Of a stretch of 64,000 nt of DNA, positions 1 to 9,500 are shown piece after piece. The stretch lies in contig CAWELH010000003.1 of NCBI GenBank assembly GCA_963809925.1, forward strand, positions 124,001 to 188,000, in the 5' to 3' direction. The notes beneath the pieces were generated by a model. It saw only the letters and a program-made list of their open reading frames with translations. It made no database searches and was not told where the DNA came from. This stretch comes from DASQZK01 sp963809925. Its GTDB lineage: Bacteria; Bacteroidota; Bacteroidia; Bacteroidales; GCA-2748055. The position numbers and the translations under genes are program-made. Every line of letters starts with the position of its first letter. Positions within the stretch are counted from its first letter, which is position 1.

Positions 1-121
1 CGGTTAAAAGGTATGTCTTCCCTGATTCAAACACTACCGATTCCGCCTGCCACACTTCTGAATCGTCATGGGGCAATTCGGCAACAGGAAACGGGAGTAA
101 TGCCTTAATCTCTATGTTCAT
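1..121 (-). CDS. Partial 5' end of a possible ABC transporter ATP-binding protein
   Basis: An open minus-strand frame begins at the ATG at 119-121 and runs off the window edge, giving about 40 residues that start MNIEIKALLPFPVAEL. The visible end reads ESGKTYLLT, which resembles the stretch just before the Walker A loop in the short ABC ATPases common in Bacteroidota. The Walker A loop itself would lie outside the window, so this is inference from a short similarity. The gene starts 26 nt after the stop of the DUF4836 lipoprotein on the same strand, so the two may be co-transcribed. No signal peptide is seen, consistent with a cytoplasmic protein. Confidence 0.5.
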   Translation of the reverse strand, partial: MNIEIKALLPFPVAELPHDDSEVWQAESVVFESGKTYLLT

Positions 122-147
122 GCTTTTTGGATCCGTTGTTACAGGGT

Positions 148-1710
148 CTAAAAACTTTTTAGCAGGGCATACAGGCTGTAATCCGAAGTATTGCTGAGTT
201 CAAGCCTGAATTCCCATTCCTCGAGGTTGGCAGTCACAGAGAGGGACTTCAGTGATTTTCCTAACGATTCCATGCCCATATTCATCTCGTCACCTATATT
301 TTCTTCGATATAATCCTGCATGTTCTGGCTATAGCTTTCTGAATCGAGATTCAGATAAATACATATCGGATCTTTGGTTAGAATCTTTGCAAACGGTGCT
401 TCCAGTACATTAGGCTGTATTTGTCCGTCACTCGTGATTTCCTGAATATACTCTTCTGAGTTGGTGAGAATGACAGTATTATCCTTTTCCGCCATAAACA
501 CTCTGACAAACTTTTCAGCCAGGCTGTAATACCCATCATGTTTGGTAATTCCATTCACTTCCTTGAGTTTCTCTGTCAAAACTTCCCATGCCTTTTGGTT
601 CTTCAGACGTACGGCACCCATAAATACGGGGACATTCCTGGCGAAGGAAGAATCACCGTAAATATCACTCTCCTTGAGGGCAGGACTCTTTTTAATCCCA
701 TTCACCGAAAAGGCGATTTCACCCTGGAAAGCTTTTTTTAGTTCTTTTTCATCCAGTCCGAATTCATTCTCAATTTCACTGATATGGTTACCCGTCTGTT
801 TATTGATAAATTCCATGAGACTTAGCAATTTTTCAGGATCCACATTCGTATTTCCTGCTAAAAAAATGTCTTTCAGAGGAAGGTATTTCAGCAATTCTTT
901 TTGCGCATGCTGATCAAGGAAGTTATACTTGTCGATGGTTTCTTTCATGCTAGCATTTAGCCTCAGGTTTGAAGTAATGGTTATACTGCCTTTCTGAAAA
1001 TCAACGAAAACATGTTCATAGTTATTCTTCAACCCTCCGAATAGATCAATTGCATCGCCAAGTTCCCCGATACCGGTCATATCCGCCAGGTGGGTGGATG
1101 TCAGCCATGCGTTTATGTCCTTTTGCTTTGACCTGAATTTGTTAAAATCCTTATCGGTGAGAAGGCATTCCGAACGCTTTGTATTCGTTAGGCGGGCAGC
1201 AGCCGTATCAAGGTTTGTGCCCGACCAGCTTTTGAGTGATGATAGTACGAATGCAACAGAATTATTCCAAGCAATAATGATATTCTCACCACGTCTTGTG
1301 GAATAATCGCCAATTTTACCCACTTCCATTTTCATCATTTTTTCTTTGCTGATATCGTTGACCAGTGCATTAAAATCAGACGCACTGCTGACTGGAAGGA
1401 CAAGACATCCCAGTGATGGACTTTTATCAAAAACAAAAAAAGCGCTGTATCCATTCAGTTTTATCCCTGTAGCACCAGGATCAGACATGATTTTCTTAAT
1501 AAATCCGCTTTCCCCGGCCGCCTTTTTAAATACATCAAGCTCGTCCAGTTTACCTTTTTGCATAAGATCTGCCGGATTAAAAGTGATCACTGCTGTGGTA
1601 TTCTCGGGCATGATCCTGAATATATCTTTGTCACCTCCTGAGCAGGAAGATAACACGAGTAAGAAAGCTGGCGTGAGAATGAGGCCTAATGTGTGAATGA
1701 ATTTTTTCAT
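148..1710 (-). CDS. DUF4836 family lipoprotein
   Basis: A 520-residue protein with a lipoprotein signal peptide (MKKFIHTLGLILT... with a LSSC lipobox, acylated Cys about residue 23). I chose the ATG at 1708-1710 rather than the ORF-opening ATG 25 codons upstream because it begins directly with a Lys-Lys n-region and hydrophobic core. The mature part opens with a FRIMPENTTAVITFNPADLM segment followed by long alternating strand-helix sequence, the pattern of the Bacteroidota DUF4836 family, whose function is unknown. It is probably anchored in the outer membrane or periplasm. Its downstream neighbour is a possible ABC ATPase. No catalytic motif is visible. Confidence 0.8.
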   Translation of the reverse strand: MKKFIHTLGLILTPAFLLVLSSCSGGDKDIFRIMPENTTAVITFNPADLMQKGKLDELDVFKKAAGESGFIKKIMSDPGATGIKLNGYSAFFVFDKSPSLGCLVLPVSSASDFNALVNDISKEKMMKMEVGKIGDYSTRRGENIIIAWNNSVAFVLSSLKSWSGTNLDTAAARLTNTKRSECLLTDKDFNKFRSKQKDINAWLTSTHLADMTGIGELGDAIDLFGGLKNNYEHVFVDFQKGSITITSNLRLNASMKETIDKYNFLDQHAQKELLKYLPLKDIFLAGNTNVDPEKLLSLMEFINKQTGNHISEIENEFGLDEKELKKAFQGEIAFSVNGIKKSPALKESDIYGDSSFARNVPVFMGAVRLKNQKAWEVLTEKLKEVNGITKHDGYYSLAEKFVRVFMAEKDNTVILTNSEEYIQEITSDGQIQPNVLEAPFAKILTKDPICIYLNLDSESYSQNMQDYIEENIGDEMNMGMESLGKSLKSLSVTANLEEWEFRLELSNTSDYSLYALLKSF

Positions 1711-1881
1711 GTGAATGGTATTTATTTGGGTGCGGTTTTTGGGGATCGTTTGACTGGCATAAGTTAGGAAAAAATGCTGAATCATATTGATTACGGGGCA
1801 ACAATAACGAGCAGTTCCAACGTAATGCCGGGTAATTCGCGAACCTTTCCCTACTTCAGTCCGGAAAGGATCAAACTCCGG

Positions 1882-2340
1882 TCATTTGAAAAGGATCTTG
1901 TCAATCTTTACCCTCCTTTTCTGGTGAAAAAATGTAACCCTCGTTTTCGGGGAGCCGCTGTCAACGGGTAATTGCATGTCGATCCAGTCCCATGTCTTCA
2001 CAGTCTCTTCCAAAGGTTGATCTGAGGTATCGGTTCCGGTTATGATCACCCTGTAATAAAATCCTCCGGTTCCTTCGGAACGTTGTCGAATGAAATCAAT
2101 CTCATTTAGTTCAGAAACGGGGATCTGTCTGAAATATTTTCCTTTGTCATTGTCTGCCTCATGCCTGTTCCACCAGTGATAAACGAGTTCAACACTTATA
2201 TCAGTAAAGCTGTCCACCTCTGTCACCGTACCATCACTCCAGTAGATCGTACCCTGCTGCGCCTGTGTTCTGCTGCAGGGTATGAGCATTGTTATCAGTA
2301 GGGCCGGGACAACCGCGCTAAGTATTTTTGAAAACTTCAT
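1882..2340 (-). CDS. Small exported protein of unknown function
   Basis: A 152-residue protein with a clear Sec signal peptide (MKFSKILSAVVPALLITML, predicted cleavage near AQA-QQ at about residue 28). The mature part is only about 125 residues, rich in Trp/Tyr and charged residues (YWSDGTVTEVDSFTD, WWNRHEADND, KTWDWIDMQ) and ends KIDKILFK. I do not recognise the family. The spacing of beta-prone segments suggests a small beta domain. It stands alone, about 170 nt from the DUF4836 gene on the same strand and diverging from the cobalamin operon. It is likely real because of the signal peptide and its isolated position. Confidence 0.7.
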   Translation of the reverse strand: MKFSKILSAVVPALLITMLIPCSRTQAQQGTIYWSDGTVTEVDSFTDISVELVYHWWNRHEADNDKGKYFRQIPVSELNEIDFIRQRSEGTGGFYYRVIITGTDTSDQPLEETVKTWDWIDMQLPVDSGSPKTRVTFFHQKRRVKIDKILFK

Positions 2341-2481
2341 TCCGGTTATAAACTTCAGGACTTTTTCTTAACCTTTGGAAAATTTTAGATATAAAGCTGT
2401 TACAAACAACTCCGTGGCAAAGAAGACAAGTTAGGAAATAAAAATCAAATGCAATCCGGTAAAAAGCAATTGAAAATTTCA

Positions 2482-2489
2482 TACCTTTG
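2482..2489 (+). promoter_or_regulatory. Candidate -7 promoter box before the cobalamin riboswitch
   Basis: TACCTTTG matches the Bacteroidota -7 consensus TAnnTTTG exactly. It lies just upstream of the first riboswitch stem, where the transcription start of a riboswitch-bearing mRNA is expected. I do not see a TTG at the usual -33 spacing, so the call rests on the -7 box and position only. Confidence 0.45.
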
Positions 2490-2499
2490 AACTGATTTT

Positions 2500-2690
2500 G
2501 GTTTCAACGGCATGAACATGCCAGGAATTAAAAGAGAATCCGGTGGTATTCCAGTGGAATAGATTCCGGAGCTGTTCCCGCAGCTGTAAGTCCTTATAAA
2601 TGCTTTCTGAAATCTTTGCCACTGTGCGTCAAATCCGTATGGGAAGGCTCAGAAAGAGGGACAAGCCAGAAGAACTGCCAGAATCATAAA
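2500..2690 (+). promoter_or_regulatory. Cobalamin (AdoCbl-type) riboswitch
   Basis: The leader contains the conserved parts of the cobalamin riboswitch in the right order: a GGCATGAACATGCC hairpin near 2510, the paired segment GAATCCGGTGGTATTCC, the core CCGGAGCTGTTCCCGCAGCTGT around 2566-2587 (given here as two overlapping parts of one conserved loop), GCCACTGTGC, GGGAAGGCTC, and the terminal B12 box AAGCCAGAAGAACTGCC at about 2663-2679. The riboswitch lies 120-310 nt upstream of the first gene of a corrinoid-uptake operon, as usual for btu operons in Bacteroidota, and should repress it when intracellular cobalamin is high. A T-run follows at 2693-2700. Whether control is at termination or translation cannot be told. 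Confidence 0.93.
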
Positions 2691-2813
2691 TATTTTTTTT
2701 GCTTTCGGTGAAAAAGCAGGAAATGATTCCATAAAACGAATTCATTTTTTACTTGATCGAAAGCGGATTGCAGGGCAGAGGATTTATCTGCTCTTTATAC
2801 CGGCAATGGTACC

Positions 2814-5258
2814 ATGAATTTGGCAAAGCGATCCGTGTTAATGGCAGCAGTTATGCTGTACTTTGTGAGCCCGTTCTTCGGCCAGAACAGCTATGTTTCT
2901 AATATTGTGAGCTATTGTCCTGCGCCAGGCCAGCATATTAACGATCCGGCTACGGGTACACCAGCAACTGCGGGTCATTTGGTTGGAGGTAAGGCATCAC
3001 CTGTAAGTCTGGGTGCTTTCGGTGGCTACATCATCGCGGGCTTTGATCACACCATCGAAAACGATCCGGGAAATCCCTATGGCATCGATTTCACAATACT
3101 TGGAAACGCCTTTCCCGGTTCAGCGGAACCTGGTATTGTGAGAGTCATGAAAGACGAAAACGGCAATTCCCTCCCGGATGATACCTGGTACGAAATTGCG
3201 GGCAGCCAGCACTATACAGGTAATATAAGCCGGAATTATCAGATTGCCTATTTCAATACGGAAGACAAGGAAGATGGGGATATTCTCTGGAAGGATAATT
3301 TTGGCGACACCGGTTACGTTCTGCATAATGAATTCCACAGTCAGTCATACTACCCATCATCGGAATATTTTCCGGGGATCTCCGGCGACAGCTTGTTATT
3401 TTCCGGTACAAGGATGTATATACCTGTTCATTCTGATAAAGGGATATTAAAAACCACGACGTACCTGTTCGGTTATGCTGACAACCATAGTGTAAATATC
3501 ACTCCTTCAGGAAGCGGCCCCGATAACCCGTACACGCCTGAAATACTTGAGGGCACAGGTGGTGATGCCTTCGATATCTCATGGGCGGTAAAGGCTGATG
3601 GTCAGCCAGCCGGCCTTGACGGTATTGATTTCATTATAATACAGTCTGCTGTAAATGCCGGAGCGGGGCCATTGGGGGAGATATCTACCGATGTTTCGGC
3701 CATCCTGGATGTTGCACCTGATCTTTCTCTTAGTGGTGAAAACAGGCTTATTTCACTTGAGAGCATTCCGGAAACGATACCGGTAAATGCCCATCTTACG
3801 CTTAGTCCGGCATATTTCGTGAATGGTCTGCCAGCTTCGGGAGAAATTTTTCTTTTCAGCTCCGATCCCGATATAGGACAAATGGAGGACGGGCTGGAAC
3901 TGATAGCAAAAAGAGGCGGGGAATTTACGTTATCGGCCAGTCTGACCCCGGGAGGTAAAATCTTCGCTGAAAAGCGAATCCACGTGGTGGAACCTTCCTC
4001 ACTGATTCTCACCAAAAAATTCGGATACCTCGGAGAAGAAAGTCGGGGGATTGTCAGCTTTTCGATTTTTGACCAGGAAGGGAACAGGATAAACGACATC
4101 ATACCTGCCGCCTCAACGGATAATGCGGATGTCGCAAAAGTGACCGGCATACATTCAGGTGAAATTACCATTACCGGGTTAAAACCAGGAAATTCACTAC
4201 TTACTGTATCAGTTCCGGGATCACCCGGGCTGGTGGAATCTGTCAATATCCTGGTTACGATGAATATCGACCCGGTGGTGGTTTCCGTATCGGTAAAACG
4301 TCATGGCATCAATATACTCCCACGTCGCAACTACAGCATTCAAAATCAGGATATTAACCCCTGGATTGAAAATAATACTTCCGGCGATCTTGTTGAAGCC
4401 AAAGATTATGTGAGCCTTGCCGATGTCCTTGCGGGAGTATTCCTGTCGAATGGTTTTACCGGAAACGGCAAGAGTTTTCGTTTCCGGAAAGACGGATATT
4501 CAGATGACTTTTTGTATCTCTGGCAGGTTGTCACCGGATGGGAATATTTTTACGGCTGGGGAGGGAACCACGGTTCGGAAACTTACCGGAAATGCTGGCT
4601 GGTAGCAGTGAATGATACTGTGTATATGAAAGGTTTCGATCTAATCAGGGTTGGAAAGGGTGATATGATCTCGGTCTTCCAGGTGGATGATATTTTTAGC
4701 GAGGGAGAAAATCTGAGCCTTGGTGCTGACAGGCTGCAAGTCATGCCCGGAGAACAGGTAAGCATTCGCTATCAGCTAATCCGTTTTCATGTTTCAGAAC
4801 AGGGTTCACTGGTATTGGAGCATGACGAACTGCCATTAGTCTCTGCCCTGTATGCAAATGACGAGTACCTGGGCACTGTCGGGAAATTTGCAAATGGTGG
4901 GGATGATGAGATTTTACTTTCTTTCGAAAAGGAAGGACATTACAATATCAGCGTTGAAGGATTTCCCGGTGAGGTGATCGCAATTGATGCCGGCAATATT
5001 ACTGTTGTCGGACAATATCGGGATCTTGGCACAAAAGTGTATCCGAATCCCTTCACAGATCATCTGACAATACAAAGCGGGACGAACGGGCCTGTCAGCT
5101 ACAGGTTATCCGAAATCTCCGGCCGCATTTTACGGAATGGTCAGTTTGATGGCCCGGGATTATTTTATATTGAAACTACAGGCGTACCACCCGGGATTTA
5201 TATCCTTGGGATTTCAACCACACAAAAATCAGAAAACAGGATCATCATCAAACCATGA
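2814..5258 (+). CDS. T9SS-sorted cell-surface protein of the cobalamin operon
   Basis: An 814-residue exported protein with signal peptide MNLAKRSVLMAAVMLYF...FFGQ. The N-terminal about 270 residues (CPAPGQHINDPATGT, FTILGNAFPG, DDTWYEIAGS) form a domain I associate with Bacteroidota surface proteins in corrinoid loci. Ig-like segments follow, with LTVSVPGSPGLVESVNILVT near residue 480. The stretch about 495-640 (SLADVLAGVFLSNGF, YGWGGNHGSE, LIRVGKGDMISVFQV) looks like a DUF4430/transcobalamin C-terminal type domain. The C-terminus (VYPNPFTDHLTIQSG ... GIYILGIS) is a type A T9SS sorting domain. It is the first gene after the cobalamin riboswitch and overlaps the next by ATGA, so it probably captures corrinoids at the surface. 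That role is inferred from context. Confidence 0.78.
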   Translation: MNLAKRSVLMAAVMLYFVSPFFGQNSYVSNIVSYCPAPGQHINDPATGTPATAGHLVGGKASPVSLGAFGGYIIAGFDHTIENDPGNPYGIDFTILGNAFPGSAEPGIVRVMKDENGNSLPDDTWYEIAGSQHYTGNISRNYQIAYFNTEDKEDGDILWKDNFGDTGYVLHNEFHSQSYYPSSEYFPGISGDSLLFSGTRMYIPVHSDKGILKTTTYLFGYADNHSVNITPSGSGPDNPYTPEILEGTGGDAFDISWAVKADGQPAGLDGIDFIIIQSAVNAGAGPLGEISTDVSAILDVAPDLSLSGENRLISLESIPETIPVNAHLTLSPAYFVNGLPASGEIFLFSSDPDIGQMEDGLELIAKRGGEFTLSASLTPGGKIFAEKRIHVVEPSSLILTKKFGYLGEESRGIVSFSIFDQEGNRINDIIPAASTDNADVAKVTGIHSGEITITGLKPGNSLLTVSVPGSPGLVESVNILVTMNIDPVVVSVSVKRHGINILPRRNYSIQNQDINPWIENNTSGDLVEAKDYVSLADVLAGVFLSNGFTGNGKSFRFRKDGYSDDFLYLWQVVTGWEYFYGWGGNHGSETYRKCWLVAVNDTVYMKGFDLIRVGKGDMISVFQVDDIFSEGENLSLGADRLQVMPGEQVSIRYQLIRFHVSEQGSLVLEHDELPLVSALYANDEYLGTVGKFANGGDDEILLSFEKEGHYNISVEGFPGEVIAIDAGNITVVGQYRDLGTKVYPNPFTDHLTIQSGTNGPVSYRLSEISGRILRNGQFDGPGLFYIETTGVPPGIYILGISTTQKSENRIIIKP

Positions 5259-7301
5259 TGCAGGCGCTGAAACATATTACATTGTGCACCGGCTTTTTCA
5301 GTCTTCTTTTTATGCTGCCGTTGAACCTTTGTGCGCAGACTACCGGTGACACCCTGGCACTGGAGGAAATCAGAGTTTTTTCCCAACGCCCTGTTGAACA
5401 AACGGCTGTAACCATAACCTCCATTGATTCCTCACGGCTTAGTCATCATATCAGTCAGTCGTTATCTGAACTGATCGGTGAAGATTCACCATTATATATC
5501 AAGACACTCGGCCGGGGAGCCCTGGCGACGGTTTCATTCAGGGGAACAGCACCTTCACATACGAAGGTCACATGGAACGGTCTCGAACTGAATTCCCCGA
5601 TGTTGGGAATGGTAGATTTTTCCGAAATCCCTGTTTTTTTTATCGATGAGATCAGCCTCATCCACGGCAACAGCTCCATAACCGAGATGCCGGGAGCCAT
5701 AGGTGGTATTCTTGATCTGACAACAAAGTCCTGCCCTGAGAAAGGATTCTCAGGTACCATAATACAGGGTGCTGGCTCCTATGGCACATGGAACGGATAC
5801 GGGCGGTTAAATTATACGGCCGGCCGGCTGCAATCTTCCACACGCGTGTTCCGGAATCATTCCGACAATAATTTCCGGTTCCGAAATTTTGATACCCCAG
5901 ATTCTGTCAATCTCATTACTGGTCAGAAGTACTATCCTGTAACGATCAATAAAAACGCAGACTATACTCATACTGGCATACTTCAGCAATTTACCTACAG
6001 GAGGAGCGCGCATGAAATCCTGGATGTGAATTTGTGGGTTGCAAGATACCGAACGCAGCATTCCGATGCTGAGCACCGATGAGTCGGTAAATTCATCACA
6101 GGATGGAAGCGGTCTGGAGGATGGTACGGATACGAACAGGCAGGAGGACCGCTTTTTCAGGTCGGCAGTGAACTACAGAAGATACAGTGATAAAAGTAAA
6201 TTTACCCTTTTCAGCGGGTTGAATTACAATGATCTGTCTTATCTGGTGGAGCGTGTTGTAAGCGGCAATGGTAGAGTCCCCCAGATTGAATCCGCCAGCC
6301 GTATTCTAACACTAGATAACAGGGCAACGTACCGACGTTCAATATCATTACGGGATGAGATCAGGGCTGACATAAGGTATGTGTACAATATCGTGGACAC
6401 GGAAGAAAAGATCACGACGAATCACTATGATAAAAAAAGAGGTGAGACTACCTTCAGTATGTCATGGTTCCATGTTTTAAATCAGAAGATCAGGTTCCGC
6501 TCATCCGCAGTGGCACAGATTGTCGGGAGAGCCATTGTAGCTCCGTCTTTCTCTGCCGGCGGTGAGTTTCACGTCCTGCCTGGTGACAGGCTCTATCTAA
6601 AAGCTTCTGTCTCATCAAATCATCGTTTTCCAACGCTCAATGATCTCTATTTCCAACCCGGTGGCAATCCGTTATTGCGTCCTGAAAACAGTGTTTCCGG
6701 CGAGGCAGGTCTGATTTATAATCAAATGAAAGGGGAAACTGGCTTTCAGGCTGGAATTTCTGCCTACCATTCAAATGTCAGAGACTGGATCATATGGTTG
6801 CCCTCCTTCAAAGGACATTGGGAGCCTTTTAATATTGAAAAGGTAAGGACGGAAGGTCTTGAATGCAATCTTGCCTATACTGAAAAAACCGGTGAATGGC
6901 TCTGGAGACTTCGTGGAAATTATGCCTATACGCGTTCCAGGAATTTTGGCGATCCGGGGAACTGGGCTGATCAGTCGTATGGCAAGCAACTTCCATATAT
7001 ACCTCTTCATTCTGCAAATCTTAATCTTACATCAGAATGGAGAGGATGGTCGGTGGTATACACCTGGAACTATTACAGTGAACGGTATACGACTTCTTCA
7101 AATGCAAGGACTTCCTATCGCGACATCCTGTACCCTAATTTGATGAACCAGGTGAGAGCAGGGAAATCTTTTCCACTGGGAGCCTCCAGCCTCGACCTGA
7201 GCCTTGCGGTATATAACCTCTTTAATGAAACATACAGATCGGTGCTTCAGAGACAGATGCCGGGGCGGAATTTCATGTTCATTGCCAGGTTTAACTGGTG
7301 A
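5255..7301 (+). pseudogene. btuB: BtuB-like TonB-dependent corrinoid receptor, frameshifted
   Basis: Two overlapping frames together encode one TonB-dependent receptor. The first (5255-6082) has a signal peptide ending LCAQ, a TonB box region (LALEEIRVFSQRP), and the plug domain (LGRGALATVSFRGTAPSHTK, FIDEISLIHGNSSI). The second (from about 6039) has the beta-barrel and ends in the aromatic F-NW terminus of outer membrane barrels. Frame 2 runs into a stop at 6080-6082, and the barrel continues in frame 3. Dropping one G from the GGG at 6036-6038 restores continuous reading, NLW-LQDTERSIP. The combined length of about 680 residues is normal for BtuB. The start overlaps the previous stop (ATGA), indicating translational coupling. 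The gene is either a recent pseudogene or carries a one-base sequencing or assembly error. Its place between two corrinoid-binding candidates under a B12 riboswitch supports the substrate. Confidence 0.85.
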
Positions 7302-7313
7302 GAACACTAAATA

Positions 7314-8525
7314 ATGAGTAGTGATATCCAATATAACCATCTTCAGGTGTTCAGAGTGAATAAATATTGGGAAAGAAAAGTTTATGCTGAAGGCTTCGGA
7401 TTCCGGAAGTTACTTTCTGTGATTCTCTTCACGGGATTGATCATTTTCCTGCTGTCTTCCTGTATGAATGATGAAACATGGGTTGCACGCCACAAGCCGG
7501 ATATACCTGTAACAGAAGTATCGGAAGGGCATCCCGTGATCATTCTCAATGAAGGGAATTTCATGTACGGGAATTCATCGATAAGTTATTATGATGCCGC
7601 CACTGGAAAGCTCTGGAATGATGTATTTTACAACCAGAACGGGTCACCGCTTGGTGATGTAGCCTATTCCGCTGAATATCAGGATGGGCTCCTATATGTG
7701 GTAGTTAACAATTCGGGAAAGATCATGATTCTTAATCTTGGCAGGTATCCCTCTCTGCGCGCTTTCGAGTTCATTTCAAAAATTACCGGGCTGACATCGC
7801 CACGGTATCTGTTCTTTCTCTCCGAGAAGAAGGCATATGTCACCGATCTTTATGCAAAATCAATAAGCATCCTGGATCCTTCAGTACCTGAGGTTACTGG
7901 TCAGATCAGTGTGGATGACCATTCCGGCGAATTTTACAGACATCCGACAGAGCAACTTGTGCCATGGCATGATCTGGTCTTCACCAATTGCTATAGTTAT
8001 GATAATAAGATCCTGGTAATTGATCCGGCGAGAGATGTGCTGATTGATTCTATAGAAGTCCTGAAGCAGCCTTCATCTATGGTTCTCGACAAGAATGATA
8101 AACTCTGGGTAATTTGTGATGGCGGCTATGAGAACAGTGAATACGGGGATGAGCAGCCGGGTCTGGTGCGAATTGATGCCCTTACACGGACAGTGGAAAA
8201 GGTCTTTCTGCTAGATAAAGACTACTGGCCTTCTGAATTGCAGATTACTTCCGGGGGTGACACCCTTTATTTCATCAATGGTGATATTTGGCGTATGTCT
8301 GTTGATGCAACAGTTTTACCTGCTGCCCCTTTTATTGCGGCGACGGATCACAGGCTTTTTTACAGCCTGGGAGTAGATCCGGGCAATTCAGAAGTGTATG
8401 TCGGGGACGCCATTGACAATGTCCAACAGGGTGTGGTTTATCGATATTCCCCTACGGGTATGCCTTTGGATACACTCAGTGTTGGTATTATTCCGGGTAG
8501 CTTTTGTTTTCCCAGCCATGACTAG
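7314..8525 (+). CDS. BtuG-like beta-propeller lipoprotein, putative corrinoid binding
   Basis: A 403-residue lipoprotein. The hydrophobic segment ends at a LLSSC lipobox with Cys at residue 50, so the true start may be the GTG at 7356 rather than the ATG at 7314. The mature part has the repeats of a YncE/DUF5074-type beta-propeller (VIILNEGNFMYGNSSISYYD, LLYVVVNNSGKIMILNL, KAYVTDLYAKSISILDP, LWVICDGGYENS). In gut Bacteroides the surface propeller lipoprotein BtuG sits beside BtuB and binds cobalamin very tightly. The same family, order and B12 riboswitch context support that role here. It starts 12 nt after the receptor gene and is the last gene of the operon. The following genes are on the other strand. 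Confidence 0.82.
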   Translation: MSSDIQYNHLQVFRVNKYWERKVYAEGFGFRKLLSVILFTGLIIFLLSSCMNDETWVARHKPDIPVTEVSEGHPVIILNEGNFMYGNSSISYYDAATGKLWNDVFYNQNGSPLGDVAYSAEYQDGLLYVVVNNSGKIMILNLGRYPSLRAFEFISKITGLTSPRYLFFLSEKKAYVTDLYAKSISILDPSVPEVTGQISVDDHSGEFYRHPTEQLVPWHDLVFTNCYSYDNKILVIDPARDVLIDSIEVLKQPSSMVLDKNDKLWVICDGGYENSEYGDEQPGLVRIDALTRTVEKVFLLDKDYWPSELQITSGGDTLYFINGDIWRMSVDATVLPAAPFIAATDHRLFYSLGVDPGNSEVYVGDAIDNVQQGVVYRYSPTGMPLDTLSVGIIPGSFCFPSHD

Positions 8526-8539
8526 AAGCTGGCTCAGAC

Positions 8540-9490
8540 TCACCCATGCCCCAGCCCGTGCAACATCAGGGTGGTGTGCATCAGCACTTTCAAAATCTCG
8601 GTTAGATATTCCTCCACAGCTTTAGGGCTTCCCGGAAGAGCGTATATTTGTGTTCCGCCTGTCACACCAGCGAGTGAACGGCTGATCAGGGCAGGAGGAA
8701 GACTAGCTCCGTATTTCATGCGGATAAAATCCATGATGCCTGGTATTTCCTTGTCGAGCATCGGACGGATGACATCAGGAGTAATGTCGCGGGGACCGAT
8801 GCCGGTGCCTCCGGTAGTAAAAATAAAATCGTAATTCTCTGCTTTCATCTCCAGAATAGTCTGCTGCAGAAGCCTCGCATCGTCAGGGATCAGTTTCCGG
8901 ATCGCCTGGTGTGAAAGACGCTGATCCAGAAAAAAAGATGAAATTCGTTTTTCGATAACTTTGCCGCTGATATCGGAATACTCGCCAGAAGATGCGCGAT
9001 CGCTTAGTGTTATGATCCCTGTTTTATATGGGTGGGGGTTGTGCAACAATTTATCACCCGCCTTTAATTCGCCTCCTTGAAGAACACGGGCAAAGATGCC
9101 TTCCTTTGGCATCACACAATTCCCTACTTCTCTGAAAATACTGCAATTATCGCCATGGCATTTTTTCCCGATCTGTGTGATTTCCAGTTTTATATTTTCA
9201 TTCGAAAGCACATCCAACGGATGCATCTGAAAAAGCAAGGCACCTTCTGTAGTAATGTTTTCGGCAAACTCACCGCACCGGATTGAGCGTCCGGCTTCCT
9301 CCTCAAACTTTCTGATACTTTCCACGCCCAGCAGACTTACCTGCCTGTGCCAGGTTCCGGCATGGGCATCGGATAAAACACCCCTGCTGTTTAGGGTGAT
9401 CCGGTCAACCGGCTGCTTTATTGTGCCTTTTTCAACAGATATGTTGACACTGTGGATTTGCAGGATCCCTGACGTCGATGATTCTTTCAT
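8540..9490 (-). CDS. MOSC domain - MoaB/MogA fusion protein, molybdenum cofactor
   Basis: A 316-residue fusion. Residues 1 to about 150 form a MOSC domain (SVEKGTIKQPVDRITLN, GEFAENITTEG) with a Cys-rich segment GKKCHGDNCSIFREVGNCV. Residues about 155-316 are a MoaB/MogA molybdopterin-binding domain (TGIITLSDRASSGEYSD, FTTGGTGIGPRDITPDV, IYALPGSPKAVEEY). MogA-type domains adenylylate molybdopterin before metal insertion. MOSC domains handle sulfur or molybdenum cofactor transfer. Fusion of the two suggests delivery or modification of the finished cofactor. It is the last gene of the molybdenum operon, 10 nt after moaC, and converges on the cobalamin operon with a 14 nt gap. It is cytoplasmic, with no signal peptide. 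Confidence 0.88.
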   Translation of the reverse strand: MKESSTSGILQIHSVNISVEKGTIKQPVDRITLNSRGVLSDAHAGTWHRQVSLLGVESIRKFEEEAGRSIRCGEFAENITTEGALLFQMHPLDVLSNENIKLEITQIGKKCHGDNCSIFREVGNCVMPKEGIFARVLQGGELKAGDKLLHNPHPYKTGIITLSDRASSGEYSDISGKVIEKRISSFFLDQRLSHQAIRKLIPDDARLLQQTILEMKAENYDFIFTTGGTGIGPRDITPDVIRPMLDKEIPGIMDFIRMKYGASLPPALISRSLAGVTGGTQIYALPGSPKAVEEYLTEILKVLMHTTLMLHGLGHG

Positions 9491-9500
9491 AATAAACGGG

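Noticed and set aside
3602..4246. Long minus-strand open frame inside the 814-residue surface protein gene
   Set aside because: It has no signal or domain and lies antisense to a well-supported gene; its composition reflects the reverse strand of the plus-strand codons.
6036..6082. Programmed frameshift in btuB
   Set aside because: There is no slippery heptamer or downstream pseudoknot that I can see, and TonB receptors are not known to use frameshifting. A recent mutation or sequencing error is simpler.
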